Source: Candidatus Peribacteraceae bacterium
GTDB lineage: Bacteria > Patescibacteriota > Gracilibacteria > Peribacterales > Peribacteraceae
Reading direction: 5' to 3'
Length of the DNA stretch: 15,369 nucleotides
NCBI GenBank assembly: GCA_022843885.1
Contig: JALHMU010000017.1
Span: 1-15,369, forward strand
The position numbers were made by a program, and so were the translations under genes. Shown in pieces: positions 1 to 6,818 of this stretch. Below the pieces are notes generated by a model that saw only the letters and a program-made list of their open reading frames with translations, was not told where the DNA came from and did no database searches. Position 1 is the stretch's first letter. The number at the start of each line of letters is the position of its first letter.

Positions 1-468
1 GATCGTCCATCCTTCATTGGCCATGCATTGTCTCCGTCGCACAAGATCGGCATCGTTCGATCAGTCTGGCACGGCGAACTGACGAAACAGATGGAACACG
101 ATGCACTGAAAGTGTTATTTGATGCCGGACTTTCAAAAGGGAATCTTTTTCAAATCACCGCGCCGGGTTCGTACGAGATTCCGCTCCTCTGCAAAGAATT
201 GATCGCGACGCAGAATGTCGATGGCATCATTGCGTTCGGTGTGATTGTCCAAGGAGACACACATCACGCACGCTTGATCGCCGAAGCGGCGACAAACGGA
301 CTGATGACCGTGCAACTGGAAACGGGGATTCCGATCATCGATGAAATTCTTCTGGTTGATGACATCGATACGGCCAAGGCTCGCACGACGGGTGAGCATG
401 CCAAAGGACCGCTTGCAGCTCCCACATTGTTGCATTCGCTTGCGCTGCTACAGGAATTGCATTCCTAA
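1..468 (+). CDS. ribH: 6,7-dimethyl-8-ribityllumazine synthase (5' partial)
   Basis: Joins 5-amino-6-ribitylamino-uracil with 3,4-dihydroxy-2-butanone 4-phosphate to give lumazine, the penultimate step of riboflavin synthesis, in the cytosol, usually as a pentamer or 60-mer shell. The reading frame is open from the first base, so the true start may lie outside the window; an in-frame TTG at position 28 is the first possible start inside it. Seen, in family order: the N-terminal strand IGIVRSVWH, the substrate loop APGSYEIP (compare PGxxExP), and GDTHHA with the family's catalytic His (second H), followed by ETGIPIIDEIL and a C-terminal helix. About 150 residues is normal for RibH. ribBA lies downstream beyond one unrelated surface-protein gene; ribD and ribE are not visible and could lie to the left. 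Confidence 0.93.
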   Translation, partial: DRPSFIGHALSPSHKIGIVRSVWHGELTKQMEHDALKVLFDAGLSKGNLFQITAPGSYEIPLLCKELIATQNVDGIIAFGVIVQGDTHHARLIAEAATNGLMTVQLETGIPIIDEILLVDDIDTAKARTTGEHAKGPLAAPTLLHSLALLQELHS

Positions 469-481
469 GTCATTGTACAAC

Positions 482-520
482 TATAGTGTTCAAGATATCG
501 TGTGCGCGACGTTTTCCCCC
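482..520 (+). promoter_or_regulatory. Putative promoter and C-rich leader of the SLH gene
   Basis: TATAGT at 482-487 matches the -10 consensus at 5 of 6 bases; no good -35 is visible. A start near 494 would give a leader of about 33 nt. The leader has no purine-rich Shine-Dalgarno site but carries TTTTCCCCC (512-520), ending 6 nt before the ATG. The same C-run at the same distance precedes the lysine-rich peptide gene near 3322. Confidence 0.4.
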
Positions 521-526
521 TAACGT

Positions 527-1864
527 ATGCGCTCCTTTCGAGCTTTCATCGCTTCTGTCCTTCTGATTCAGCCGGTTCTCGCATTTGCAGTACCGATCTT
601 CCCAGATGTTCCAGACAGCGATCCGTTCCAAGCAGATATCGAAGCGCTCGTTCGTGCGGGAGTTGTGCACGGAAATCCTGATGGAACATTCGCACCGGAT
701 CGCACTATCAATCGTGCCGAACTTTTGAAGTTGCTCTATCTCGCTACGGCCAAGACGCCAAGTTCCAGCGCAGTCGGTTGTTTCCCTGATGTCGTCAAAG
801 GCAGTTGGTATGAAACGTATGTGTGTGATGCCACACAGAAAAAATTCGTCCAAGGATATCCAGACGGAACATTCCGTCCGAGCGCTCCTGTTGCGCGTGT
901 CGAAGCACTGAAGATGATTTTCGAAGTCTTCGGACTCCCTGCGCCGGCCGTCACAAGTGCCACGACAGATGTCATGAAGTACACCGATATTTCCGTCTCG
1001 GCATGGTACGCACGCTATTTGTATGCTGCCTTCAACGAAAACATTCTTCCGGTATACGGCATGGACGGTGCAACGTTTGCACCAGATCGCGCACTGCTTC
1101 GTAAAGAAGCTGCTGCATTCATTGCGGGTGCACTTGAAGCCAATACAGATGCGCAGAGTTCAAGCTCGTCGTCTTCTGTCTCTAGTACGGTATCCAGTCG
1201 CTCTTCCTCATCTTCCGTGAGCTCCAAGCAGCCTGTGACAAAGAACGTATCGTTCCCATTCTCAGGTTCAGGACAATTTGAAGACAAAGACCAGGTGAGT
1301 TATCTCTTTACGCTCACACAGAAAACAACGATGCGTATCGATGCCAAAATCACTGGTGCAATCACATCCAACATTTCCTGTCGCGTGTACTTGATCGAAG
1401 AAGATGGATTCAGCGGTGAGTACTACATGGGTCTCCAAGAAGGATCATCGTGCATCTTGAATGTGACACTGCGTCCGGGTGACTACCAATTGCAACTAGA
1501 ACCCACCGGATCAGATGCGTATTACACTGTCGATGTCACGGCATCCCAGTCTGACAGCAACGACGGTTTCATTGATGCCGTTCGATTGACCAAAGATGTC
1601 GTACGTTCAGGTTTGCTTGATGCCAACGACTCCTACGATTGGTATACCTTCGTGATTACGAAGAAGATGCAGGCCTATATCGAAGTCTCTCCAGCGATGC
1701 TTGTCGGATGCACCATCTATATGCCACTCGACGTCGATCAGTTCGGTTTCGAAGGTCCGAAGTGCAATGCCTACTACGAATTTGAACCCGGTACCTACAC
1801 TGTTGGTATCAGTCACGGTTTGCCGCTCGTAGAGAAGCAGACGTATACCATCAAGCTTCGTTAA
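527..1864 (+). CDS. Exported SLH-domain surface protein with Ser linker and two C-terminal beta domains
   Basis: 445 residues. The N-terminus is a Sec signal peptide (residues 1-21, probable cleavage after AFA). Three S-layer homology domains follow at about 25-75, 86-136 and 152-203, each with the PDGTF-type or FAPD turn and a helix of the form NRAE/ARVE/RKEA. SLH domains anchor proteins to secondary cell-wall polymers or are S-layer subunits. Residues 211-233 are an almost pure Ser linker. The rest looks like two related beta-sandwich domains (about 240-338 and 347-445) resembling bacterial pre-peptidase C-terminal (PPC) domains by pattern (DSYDWYTF, PGTYTV); this part is tentative. Six cysteines fall into three close pairs (85/100, 285/309, 395/413), which fits disulfides outside the membrane. 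No catalytic motif is seen; a structural or binding role is inferred. It sits between ribH and ribBA without obvious functional relation. Confidence 0.88.
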   Translation: MRSFRAFIASVLLIQPVLAFAVPIFPDVPDSDPFQADIEALVRAGVVHGNPDGTFAPDRTINRAELLKLLYLATAKTPSSSAVGCFPDVVKGSWYETYVCDATQKKFVQGYPDGTFRPSAPVARVEALKMIFEVFGLPAPAVTSATTDVMKYTDISVSAWYARYLYAAFNENILPVYGMDGATFAPDRALLRKEAAAFIAGALEANTDAQSSSSSSSVSSTVSSRSSSSSVSSKQPVTKNVSFPFSGSGQFEDKDQVSYLFTLTQKTTMRIDAKITGAITSNISCRVYLIEEDGFSGEYYMGLQEGSSCILNVTLRPGDYQLQLEPTGSDAYYTVDVTASQSDSNDGFIDAVRLTKDVVRSGLLDANDSYDWYTFVITKKMQAYIEVSPAMLVGCTIYMPLDVDQFGFEGPKCNAYYEFEPGTYTVGISHGLPLVEKQTYTIKLR

Positions 1865-1902
1865 ATTGCGGACAAATCGACGGAGCGAACAATCCCATCT
1901 GC

Positions 1903-1908
1903 TATACT
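1903..1908 (+). promoter_or_regulatory. -10 box for leaderless ribBA
   Basis: TATACT ends 9 nt before the ribBA ATG, so transcription would start at or just before the start codon. No convincing -35 and no Shine-Dalgarno site are present. The 53-bp gap leaves no room for an FMN riboswitch. Confidence 0.55.
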
Positions 1909-1917
1909 GCAGCACTC

Positions 1918-3129
1918 ATGCAGAACACATTCGCATCCATTGATACGGCCGTAGAAGCGCTCAAGCGTGGACGATTCGTCATTGTCGTCGACGATCCATC
2001 GCGTGAAAATGAAGGTGATCTAATCCTCGCTGCGCAACATGCAACGTCGGAAAATATTGCATTCATGATTCGTCATACCGGCGGCGTGCTCTGTCTCTCA
2101 TTGACGGAAGATATTGCCAATCAACTCGAGTTACCTCCAATGGTGGAAAACAATACGTCGCAACGTCGTACTCCATTTACGGTCAGTATCGAAGCGCGCG
2201 AAGGAATCTCCACAGGCATCTCTGCCGCTGATCGTGCGAAAACAATTCTTACTGCAGTCAGTCCTACCGCAAAGCCGGCTGATCTCGTGCGCCCAGGACA
2301 TGTCTTTCCGTTACGTGCGCAAGCCGGTGGCGTTCTTGTGCGAGCCGGGCATACCGAAGCGGGAACTGATCTTATGAAGCTCTCCGGACTGCGCACGGCT
2401 GCGGTTATCAGCGAACTCATGAATGAAGACGGCACGATGATGCGCATGGAAAATCTGACAGCATTCGGCGCAACACATGATATTCCAATCATTTCGATCG
2501 CAGATCTCATCGCATATCGTCGACGTGCGGAAAATTTCGTTCGTCCAGAACCAGTCACCGATCTTGAAACGGAATTCGGGACGTGGAAGTTTTCTGTATT
2601 CGAAGATGTCGTGCACAACAAAGAACATGCCGCACTCGCGATGGGAACCATCGAACCGATGAAACCTGTGCTCGTGCGCATGCATTCGGAATGTCTCACG
2701 GGTGATGTCTTTCACTCTGTGCATTGCGATTGTGGTATGCAGTTGGATGCTGCGATGCGCCAGATTCAGGCTGAAGGAAGCGGAATTATCGTGTATCTAC
2801 GCCAAGAAGGTCGTGGCATCGGTCTCGCGAATAAAATTCGCGCATATGAATTGCAACACGGCGGACTTGATACGGTCGAAGCAAATCGTGCACTTGGATT
2901 CGAAGATGATCTTCGTGAATATGGAATCGGTGCACAAATTTTAAAAGAACTTGGTGTTGGAAAAATTCGTTTGCTCACAAATAATCCAAAAAAGATCGTT
3001 GGACTCGAAGGATATGGTTTGGAAATCGTCGAACAGGTGCCGCTTGAAATTGAGGCAATTAGTGACAAACAAAAGAGTTATATGAAGACAAAAAAGGAAA
3101 AAATGAATCACAAACTTCGCTTCATTTAG
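1918..3129 (+). CDS. ribBA: Bifunctional 3,4-dihydroxy-2-butanone 4-phosphate synthase / GTP cyclohydrolase II
   Basis: 403 residues, the usual length of the fused enzyme. The N-terminal half (about 1-205) converts ribulose 5-phosphate to 3,4-dihydroxy-2-butanone 4-phosphate plus formate; it shows the acidic active-site loop RENEGD (29-34), FTVSIEA (87-93), GISAADRA and GHTEAGTDLM. The C-terminal half (about 210-395) opens GTP to the pyrimidine precursor; it shows the zinc-binding cysteines C259, C270 and C272 (SECLTGDVF, CDCG), then RQEGRGIGL, DLREYGIGAQIL and LLTNNPKK. Both halves look catalytically complete, so this gene supplies both branches feeding RibH. The ATG at 1918 is chosen because it matches the family N-terminus and lies directly behind a TATACT box. 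No terminator is obvious after the stop. Confidence 0.97.
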   Translation: MQNTFASIDTAVEALKRGRFVIVVDDPSRENEGDLILAAQHATSENIAFMIRHTGGVLCLSLTEDIANQLELPPMVENNTSQRRTPFTVSIEAREGISTGISAADRAKTILTAVSPTAKPADLVRPGHVFPLRAQAGGVLVRAGHTEAGTDLMKLSGLRTAAVISELMNEDGTMMRMENLTAFGATHDIPIISIADLIAYRRRAENFVRPEPVTDLETEFGTWKFSVFEDVVHNKEHAALAMGTIEPMKPVLVRMHSECLTGDVFHSVHCDCGMQLDAAMRQIQAEGSGIIVYLRQEGRGIGLANKIRAYELQHGGLDTVEANRALGFEDDLREYGIGAQILKELGVGKIRLLTNNPKKIVGLEGYGLEIVEQVPLEIEAISDKQKSYMKTKKEKMNHKLRFI

Positions 3130-3170
3130 AGAAGATTCTATATTGATAGTTGAAAGTGTACTTTTTGTAT

Positions 3171-3199
3171 TTAGTGAATTTCATTCATATTTGCACTAA
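3171..3199. repeat. Inverted repeat TTAGTG/CACTAA in AT-rich gap
   Basis: TTAGTG (3171-3176) and CACTAA (3194-3199) are perfect inverted half-sites separated by 17 nt; inside lie the overlapping mirror pieces TGAAT and ATTCA. The 192-bp gap between ribBA and the lysine-rich peptide gene is otherwise AT-rich and gene-free. The repeat could be an operator or a weak hairpin after ribBA; it has no T-run to make it a clear terminator. Confidence 0.25.
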
Positions 3200-3282
3200 G
3201 CGGACTCCAAAAGTCGAAAAAAAACTTCATCACATTTTTCATTTTTATCTTCATGAAATAACTTGTAAAGAAAAAAATGTAG

Positions 3283-3315
3283 TAGAATGAAAGAAGTTCA
3301 TTTTTATTTCCCCCC
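3283..3315 (+). promoter_or_regulatory. Putative promoter and C-rich leader of the lysine-rich peptide gene
   Basis: TAGAAT (3283-3288) is a plausible -10; AACTTG 17 nt upstream is a poor -35. The leader ends in TTTCCCCCC (3307-3315), exactly 6 nt before the ATG, as in the SLH gene. No Shine-Dalgarno sequence is present. Confidence 0.35.
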
Positions 3316-3321
3316 TTACTA

Positions 3322-3396
3322 ATGGCTGCCAAGAAGAAAAAGAAGGCCACGAAGAAGAAGGCCAAGAAAAAGGCCTCAAAGAAGAAGCGTGCTTAA
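3322..3396 (+). CDS. 24-residue lysine-rich basic peptide
   Basis: Short ORF ATG...TAA coding for 24 residues: 15 Lys and 1 Arg with Ala, Thr and Ser, starting MAAKKKKKATKKK. The composition resembles the C-terminal tails of histone H1-like bacterial proteins (AAKK/KKATKK repeats), so binding to DNA, RNA or ribosomes is a reasonable guess; the sequence alone does not prove translation. Support for a real gene: ATG and stop are in clean context, a -10-like box lies upstream, the C-rich leader matches that of another gene in this window, and a strong intrinsic terminator begins about 20 nt after the stop, making a compact monocistronic unit. Alternative: a chance AAG-rich stretch within a small RNA. 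Confidence 0.6.
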   Translation: MAAKKKKKATKKKAKKKASKKKRA

Positions 3397-3416
3397 TAGC
3401 TTCTCATTCGTACCTC

Positions 3417-3449
3417 AAATCGCTCTACGTATGTGGGGCGATTTTTTTT
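3417..3449 (+). terminator. Intrinsic terminator of the lysine-rich peptide gene
   Basis: Stem AAATCGC (3417-3423) pairs with GCGATTT (3438-3444), possibly extended by G-T and C-G pairs, and the 3' arm runs into eight T (3442-3449). It lies 20 nt after the peptide stop codon. Confidence 0.85.
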
Positions 3450-3453
3450 GTTC

Positions 3454-3485
3454 GTGGAGAGGGCCACCTACGGTGTCCCTCCCAC
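3454..3485. repeat. Strong GC-rich hairpin
   Basis: GTGG.GAGGG.CACC (3454-3468) pairs with GGTG.CCCTC.CCAC (3472-3485) around a TAC loop: about 13 base pairs with one bulged A and one C/T mismatch. It follows directly behind the peptide terminator, in a GC-rich patch unlike the AT-rich sequence upstream. It may be part of a dispersed intergenic repeat or a structured RNA. Confidence 0.6.
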
Positions 3486-3509
3486 GGGCCCACCCTTCCC
3501 TAAAAGGAG

Positions 3510-3563
3510 TCGCTTCAGCAGCGGGTCCCGGCGGAGCCACCCGCCGCTTCGCGAGAATTTTTT
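3510..3563 (+). terminator. Long GC-rich hairpin followed by T6 (terminator-like)
   Basis: Nested pairs TCGC/GCGA (3510-3513 with 3551-3554), AGC/GCT (3517-3519 with 3546-3548), GCGGGT/ACCCGC (3521-3526 with 3539-3544) and GGC/GCC around GGA form one long imperfect hairpin, followed by TTTTTT at 3558-3563. On the + strand this is terminator-like and overlaps the stop codon of the oppositely oriented NUDIX gene. It may equally be one half of a mobile palindromic repeat together with 3454-3485. Confidence 0.5.
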
Positions 3564-4077
3564 AGTGTTCAAGTTTGTAGCGTAGCAATGCACACAGAGA
3601 CGCACCGTGCACATGTGAGGACTCCTGAACATTCTTAATCGCTTGTTGTAAGGATACTGTGTGCACTTCAATCAATTCACTCGCATCTTGTGGAAGTGCA
3701 TCTGGATACAGATCTTTCGCAATGAACACGTGATTTGAAATGTGCAGCGTGTCTGAGTACTCAGTCGTGAAATAATGATGCAATTTTTTTGCATTGAATC
3801 CGGTTTCTTCACGTAGTTCTCTGCCTGCGGCGACAAGAATATCAGTTTCTTTATCGACTTTGCCGCTCGGCACCATCCAAATGTAATCAGAAAAAAATGG
3901 TCGATATTCACGAAGCATGAGAATTTCATTCTCATTTTTAAACGCCAGAAGATGAACAGAGTCACACCGATGTGCAATCAATGCTTCCTTCGTCCTTCCA
4001 TCAGGTAAGTCTGCTATTTCTCGAGTGATACGCCAATTATCCTGATTGAAGAGTTCTGTACTTTCGAGAATCGTCAT
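3562..4077 (-). CDS. NUDIX hydrolase, ADP-ribose pyrophosphatase-like
   Basis: 171 residues. NUDIX enzymes hydrolyse nucleoside diphosphates linked to another group; the approach LREYRPFFSDYIWMVPSGKVD resembles ADP-ribose/ADP-sugar pyrophosphatases (RQYR...PAGKVD). The Nudix box lies at 72-94 and ends in the catalytic helix RELREETGF, with the metal-binding REXXEE glutamates E87, E90 and E91 intact. The first half is atypical: counting from Gly72, the usual Glu at x5 is Thr78, with Glu77 just before it, so the loop looks one residue short. Substrate cannot be fixed from sequence. It is transcribed away from polX, and a -10 TACACT lies 6 nt before the ATG, predicting a leaderless message. The stop codon overlaps a terminator-like hairpin read from the other strand. 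Confidence 0.88.
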   Translation of the reverse strand: MTILESTELFNQDNWRITREIADLPDGRTKEALIAHRCDSVHLLAFKNENEILMLREYRPFFSDYIWMVPSGKVDKETDILVAAGRELREETGFNAKKLHHYFTTEYSDTLHISNHVFIAKDLYPDALPQDASELIEVHTVSLQQAIKNVQESSHVHGASLCALLRYKLEH

Positions 4078-4083
4078 GCCTTC

Positions 4084-4089
4084 AGTGTA
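4084..4089 (-). promoter_or_regulatory. -10 box for leaderless NUDIX gene
   Basis: Read on the minus strand the hexamer is TACACT, ending 6 nt before the ATG at 4077. It shares the 35-bp divergent gap with the polX -10 box, so the two promoters must lie almost on top of each other. Confidence 0.5.
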
Positions 4090-4099
4090 CCTGAAGATG

Positions 4100-4105
4100 T
4101 ATACT
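4100..4105 (+). promoter_or_regulatory. -10 box for leaderless polX
   Basis: TATACT ends 7 nt before the polX ATG at 4113, placing the transcript start at or next to the start codon. The -35 position would fall on the NUDIX start codon and shows no TTGACA-like sequence. Confidence 0.55.
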
Positions 4106-4112
4106 ACGCCTT

Positions 4113-5864
4113 ATGACGAACGGAGATATTGCCCGCATCTTTGAGCGCATAGCGCTTATTTTAGAGCTTCGTGGGGATGAGAACCCGTTTCGCATCCGTG
4201 CCTATGAGCGTGCGGCGCAGAACATTGAAAATCTTTCGATGCATCTGTCCGATGTCTATCGCGATGGAGGAATCAAAGAATTGAAAAAGATTCCAGGTAT
4301 CGGTGTCGATCTTGCGCTGAAGATTGAAGAACTTGTGACAACTGGGAAGCTCGCTTACATGAAAGAAGTGGAGAACAAAGTGCCGATCGGACTCTTGAAA
4401 CTTCTGGAAATTGAAAGTCTTGGTCCAAAGAAGACAAAATTTCTGTGGCAGAAGTATAAAGTGAAAGATATGGATGACCTGGTTGCGCTGATGCACTCGG
4501 GAAAACTTCTCAAAGAAAAAGGATGGGGTGAGAAGTCGATCGCAAATGTTCTTGCAGGTGTTGAGCGTCACGGAAGATCTTCCGGGCGGGTGTTGCTGCC
4601 GGTAGCACTGGAAACAGCTGAAGAGCTTGTTTCAGCACTGCAGAAGTCGAAACTATGTGATCGGATTGAAATCGCAGGAAGTCTGCGACGTCGACGTGAA
4701 ACTGTGGGAGATATCGATATCTTAGTAACGAGCAAGAAGCCGGAGAAGGTTCTGGATTTCTTTACGACATTACCTCAGATCGAGAATGTGATCGCACGAG
4801 GACCGACCAAAGCGAGCGTACATCTGCTCTCAGGTTTGCAGGCAGACTTGCGTGTGCTCGAACCGGATGTCTTCGGCGCTGCGCTGCATTATTTTACGGG
4901 AAGCAAAGATCATAACGTGCAGATTCGAAAGATCGGCATCTCCAAAGGTGTTACGATTTCTGAATATGGTGTCTTCAAAGGAACGGCGAAAGCAAAAGGG
5001 AAGCTCGTTGCTGCAAAAACAGAGGAAGACGTGTTTCGCACGGTCGGATTGGCCTATATCCCACCTGAATTACGTGAAGATCGTGGCGAAATACTCGCTG
5101 CTGCAAGCGGAAAACTCCCGAATCTTATCGAAGAGAAGGATTTGAAAGGGGACTTGCACATGCACTCCACATTCAGTGACGGATCAGCGTCGATTGAAGC
5201 GATGGCAGAAGCTGCGAAAGAACGCGGACATGAATATATCGCTATCACCGATCACGCATCGTCGATGGGCATGGTGAAAGGATTAAAAACGACGAACATC
5301 AAAGAATTTTTGAAATCCATCGAACGTGCACGGAAAAAAGTGCCCGGTATTCAAATTCTTGCAGGAACCGAAGTAGATATCGGCCCAGACGGCACGTTGT
5401 ATCTAGACGATGATATTCTGTCGCAGCTCGATATCGTTGTTGCGTCGGTGCATCAATACTTCAAGCAATCGCGTGAAGAAGCCACAAAACGACTCGTGAA
5501 AGTACTCAAGAATCCGTATGTCACGATCTTAGGTCATCCAACCGGACGATTGCTGGGCAAACGCGATGGGATCGACGTTGATATGGAAGTGGTGCTGCAA
5601 ACCGCACTGCAGACCGGTACGTGGATTGAATTGAATGCATCCCCTGATCGTTTGGATCTTTCCGATGTGTATCTCAAGCGCGCGAAAGAACTTGGCGTAT
5701 CGATCGTCATTGATTCCGATTCTCATTCGATTCGTGGATTCAATTATCGATTCGGGATTATGACGGCGCGCAGAGGATGGATCGAAAAAGAAGATGTGAT
5801 CAATGCACTCCCTTGGAAGAAATTCGAAAAGGAATTAGCGAAACGAAAGAAGGCTACGCCTTGA
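4113..5864 (+). CDS. polX: DNA polymerase/3'-5' exonuclease PolX (family X polymerase with PHP domain)
   Basis: 583 residues, normal for bacterial PolX. This family fills short gaps in base-excision and related repair and can trim 3' ends with its PHP domain. Domains in order: N-terminal 8-kDa-like helical and helix-hairpin-helix region (1-155, with PGIGVDLALKIEEL at 61-74), nucleotidyltransferase palm with GSLRRRRETVGDIDILV (189-205; metal-binding D200 and D202) and the third Asp in ADLRVL (D245), then FTGSKDHNVQIR (261-272), and a PHP domain (about 345-583). PHP metal ligands visible: DLHMH (H349, H351), ITDH (D380, H381), GTEVD (E420), ASVHQ (H447), GHP (H475) and DSDSH (D536, H538). Both active sites therefore look complete. 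The gene ends 11 bp inside the convergent membrane-protein gene. Confidence 0.95.
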   Translation: MTNGDIARIFERIALILELRGDENPFRIRAYERAAQNIENLSMHLSDVYRDGGIKELKKIPGIGVDLALKIEELVTTGKLAYMKEVENKVPIGLLKLLEIESLGPKKTKFLWQKYKVKDMDDLVALMHSGKLLKEKGWGEKSIANVLAGVERHGRSSGRVLLPVALETAEELVSALQKSKLCDRIEIAGSLRRRRETVGDIDILVTSKKPEKVLDFFTTLPQIENVIARGPTKASVHLLSGLQADLRVLEPDVFGAALHYFTGSKDHNVQIRKIGISKGVTISEYGVFKGTAKAKGKLVAAKTEEDVFRTVGLAYIPPELREDRGEILAAASGKLPNLIEEKDLKGDLHMHSTFSDGSASIEAMAEAAKERGHEYIAITDHASSMGMVKGLKTTNIKEFLKSIERARKKVPGIQILAGTEVDIGPDGTLYLDDDILSQLDIVVASVHQYFKQSREEATKRLVKVLKNPYVTILGHPTGRLLGKRDGIDVDMEVVLQTALQTGTWIELNASPDRLDLSDVYLKRAKELGVSIVIDSDSHSIRGFNYRFGIMTARRGWIEKEDVINALPWKKFEKELAKRKKATP

Positions 5865-6813
5865 TGTACGTGCGGTTGATCTGCAAGCTGATGAACCCAA
5901 CTGCAATCAATGCAAAGCCTGCAAGAATGAGTGCCAACGGCCAACCAAGTTGGCTTTGGAAGTACTCGCCGCTGATCTTAATGATGTAGGCCATAACAAA
6001 GATCGAGCCAATGGAAAGGAGGCTGCGGCTCTTGAGATAGATGCTCAAAAAGACAACACCGAGTGCGAGTGCCGGATAGACGAGTTCCCAGAACATATTC
6101 TGATTTGGAGCGTATCCACCCAATGCGAGTGCGGCACCTAGGAATCCGAGTGATCCGAATGAGTATAATGCTCCGGCAAGTACATCCTGTTTTGTATTGT
6201 CGAATGCATATCCAAGCAACATGTACGTGATTCCCACGATCAAGATGCGATACTCTGCGAATTCACCAAAGCTGTATTGGAAAGAGTCACCGAGTAAGAA
6301 TTGCGTGAAGGCAAAGAACAACCATGTGCCGTAGATCACACCAAAAACGATAAACAAATTACGCTTCGTCGCGTAGAAAGATCCGAGAACGCCAAGCAGC
6401 ACGATGAAGCTGATGATGCTTTGGATACCCGATGTACCCACATCAAAGCTGTTTTCTCTGAGCGCAACACCGATACCTAAGGGAACCAAAATCCCCGAAA
6501 TCGTGAAGAAGATAGAATCGAGTGTTTTGAATCGTTCATCGTCGAGGAATACAGTTCCAAGAACATATGCAGCAATGCCTGAGCCAAGCGTTACAAGAAT
6601 ACGTGTGACGGAGTTGAGTGCAGGCCAGTTTTGCCAGATCAACACCACGATACCTATCAACACGATCAATCCACCGATGAGATACAGCACGCGTGTGAGC
6701 TGTGGTGCATCGTGGCTTTTGCGTGCATTAAACGCGCGCAAGAGGTCCATGCGAGTAAGAGTTCCTGCCTCAGCGGCGTGGGTTACGGCTTTGAGAAGTT
6801 CTGATTTGTTCAT
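5854..6813 (-). CDS. Ten-helix membrane protein, DUF2157-like
   Basis: 319 residues. A soluble N-terminal helical piece (1-40, MNKSELLKAVTHAAEAGTL...) is followed by about ten hydrophobic segments: 43-64, 70-88, 97-115, 130-147, 151-172, 186-205, 211-230, 238-258, 262-281 and 288-308. A cytoplasmic N-terminal helix, then a first membrane helix ending in a tryptophan-rich IWQNW turn, resembles the uncharacterised DUF2157 membrane proteins; this assignment is by pattern only. No transport or catalytic motif is seen. The ATG lies 5 nt after the stop of the upstream gene, so the two are very likely co-transcribed and translationally coupled. Its 3' end overlaps polX by 11 bp. Confidence 0.8.
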   Translation of the reverse strand: MNKSELLKAVTHAAEAGTLTRMDLLRAFNARKSHDAPQLTRVLYLIGGLIVLIGIVVLIWQNWPALNSVTRILVTLGSGIAAYVLGTVFLDDERFKTLDSIFFTISGILVPLGIGVALRENSFDVGTSGIQSIISFIVLLGVLGSFYATKRNLFIVFGVIYGTWLFFAFTQFLLGDSFQYSFGEFAEYRILIVGITYMLLGYAFDNTKQDVLAGALYSFGSLGFLGAALALGGYAPNQNMFWELVYPALALGVVFLSIYLKSRSLLSIGSIFVMAYIIKISGEYFQSQLGWPLALILAGFALIAVGFISLQINRTYIKA

Positions 6814-6818
6814 AAGGT

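Noticed and set aside
1865..1917. FMN riboswitch upstream of ribBA
   Set aside because: The gap is only 53 bp with no RFN-element sequence, and the promoter appears to start the transcript at the ATG.
2121..2699. 192-codon open frame on the minus strand inside ribBA
   Set aside because: It lies wholly antisense to a gene with complete motifs, is rich in Arg/Ser/Cys as expected from a complementary frame, and shows no domain.
3468..3671. 67-codon minus-strand frame across the GC-rich hairpins
   Set aside because: It starts inside the NUDIX gene in another frame and then reads through the hairpins; no start signal or recognisable sequence.
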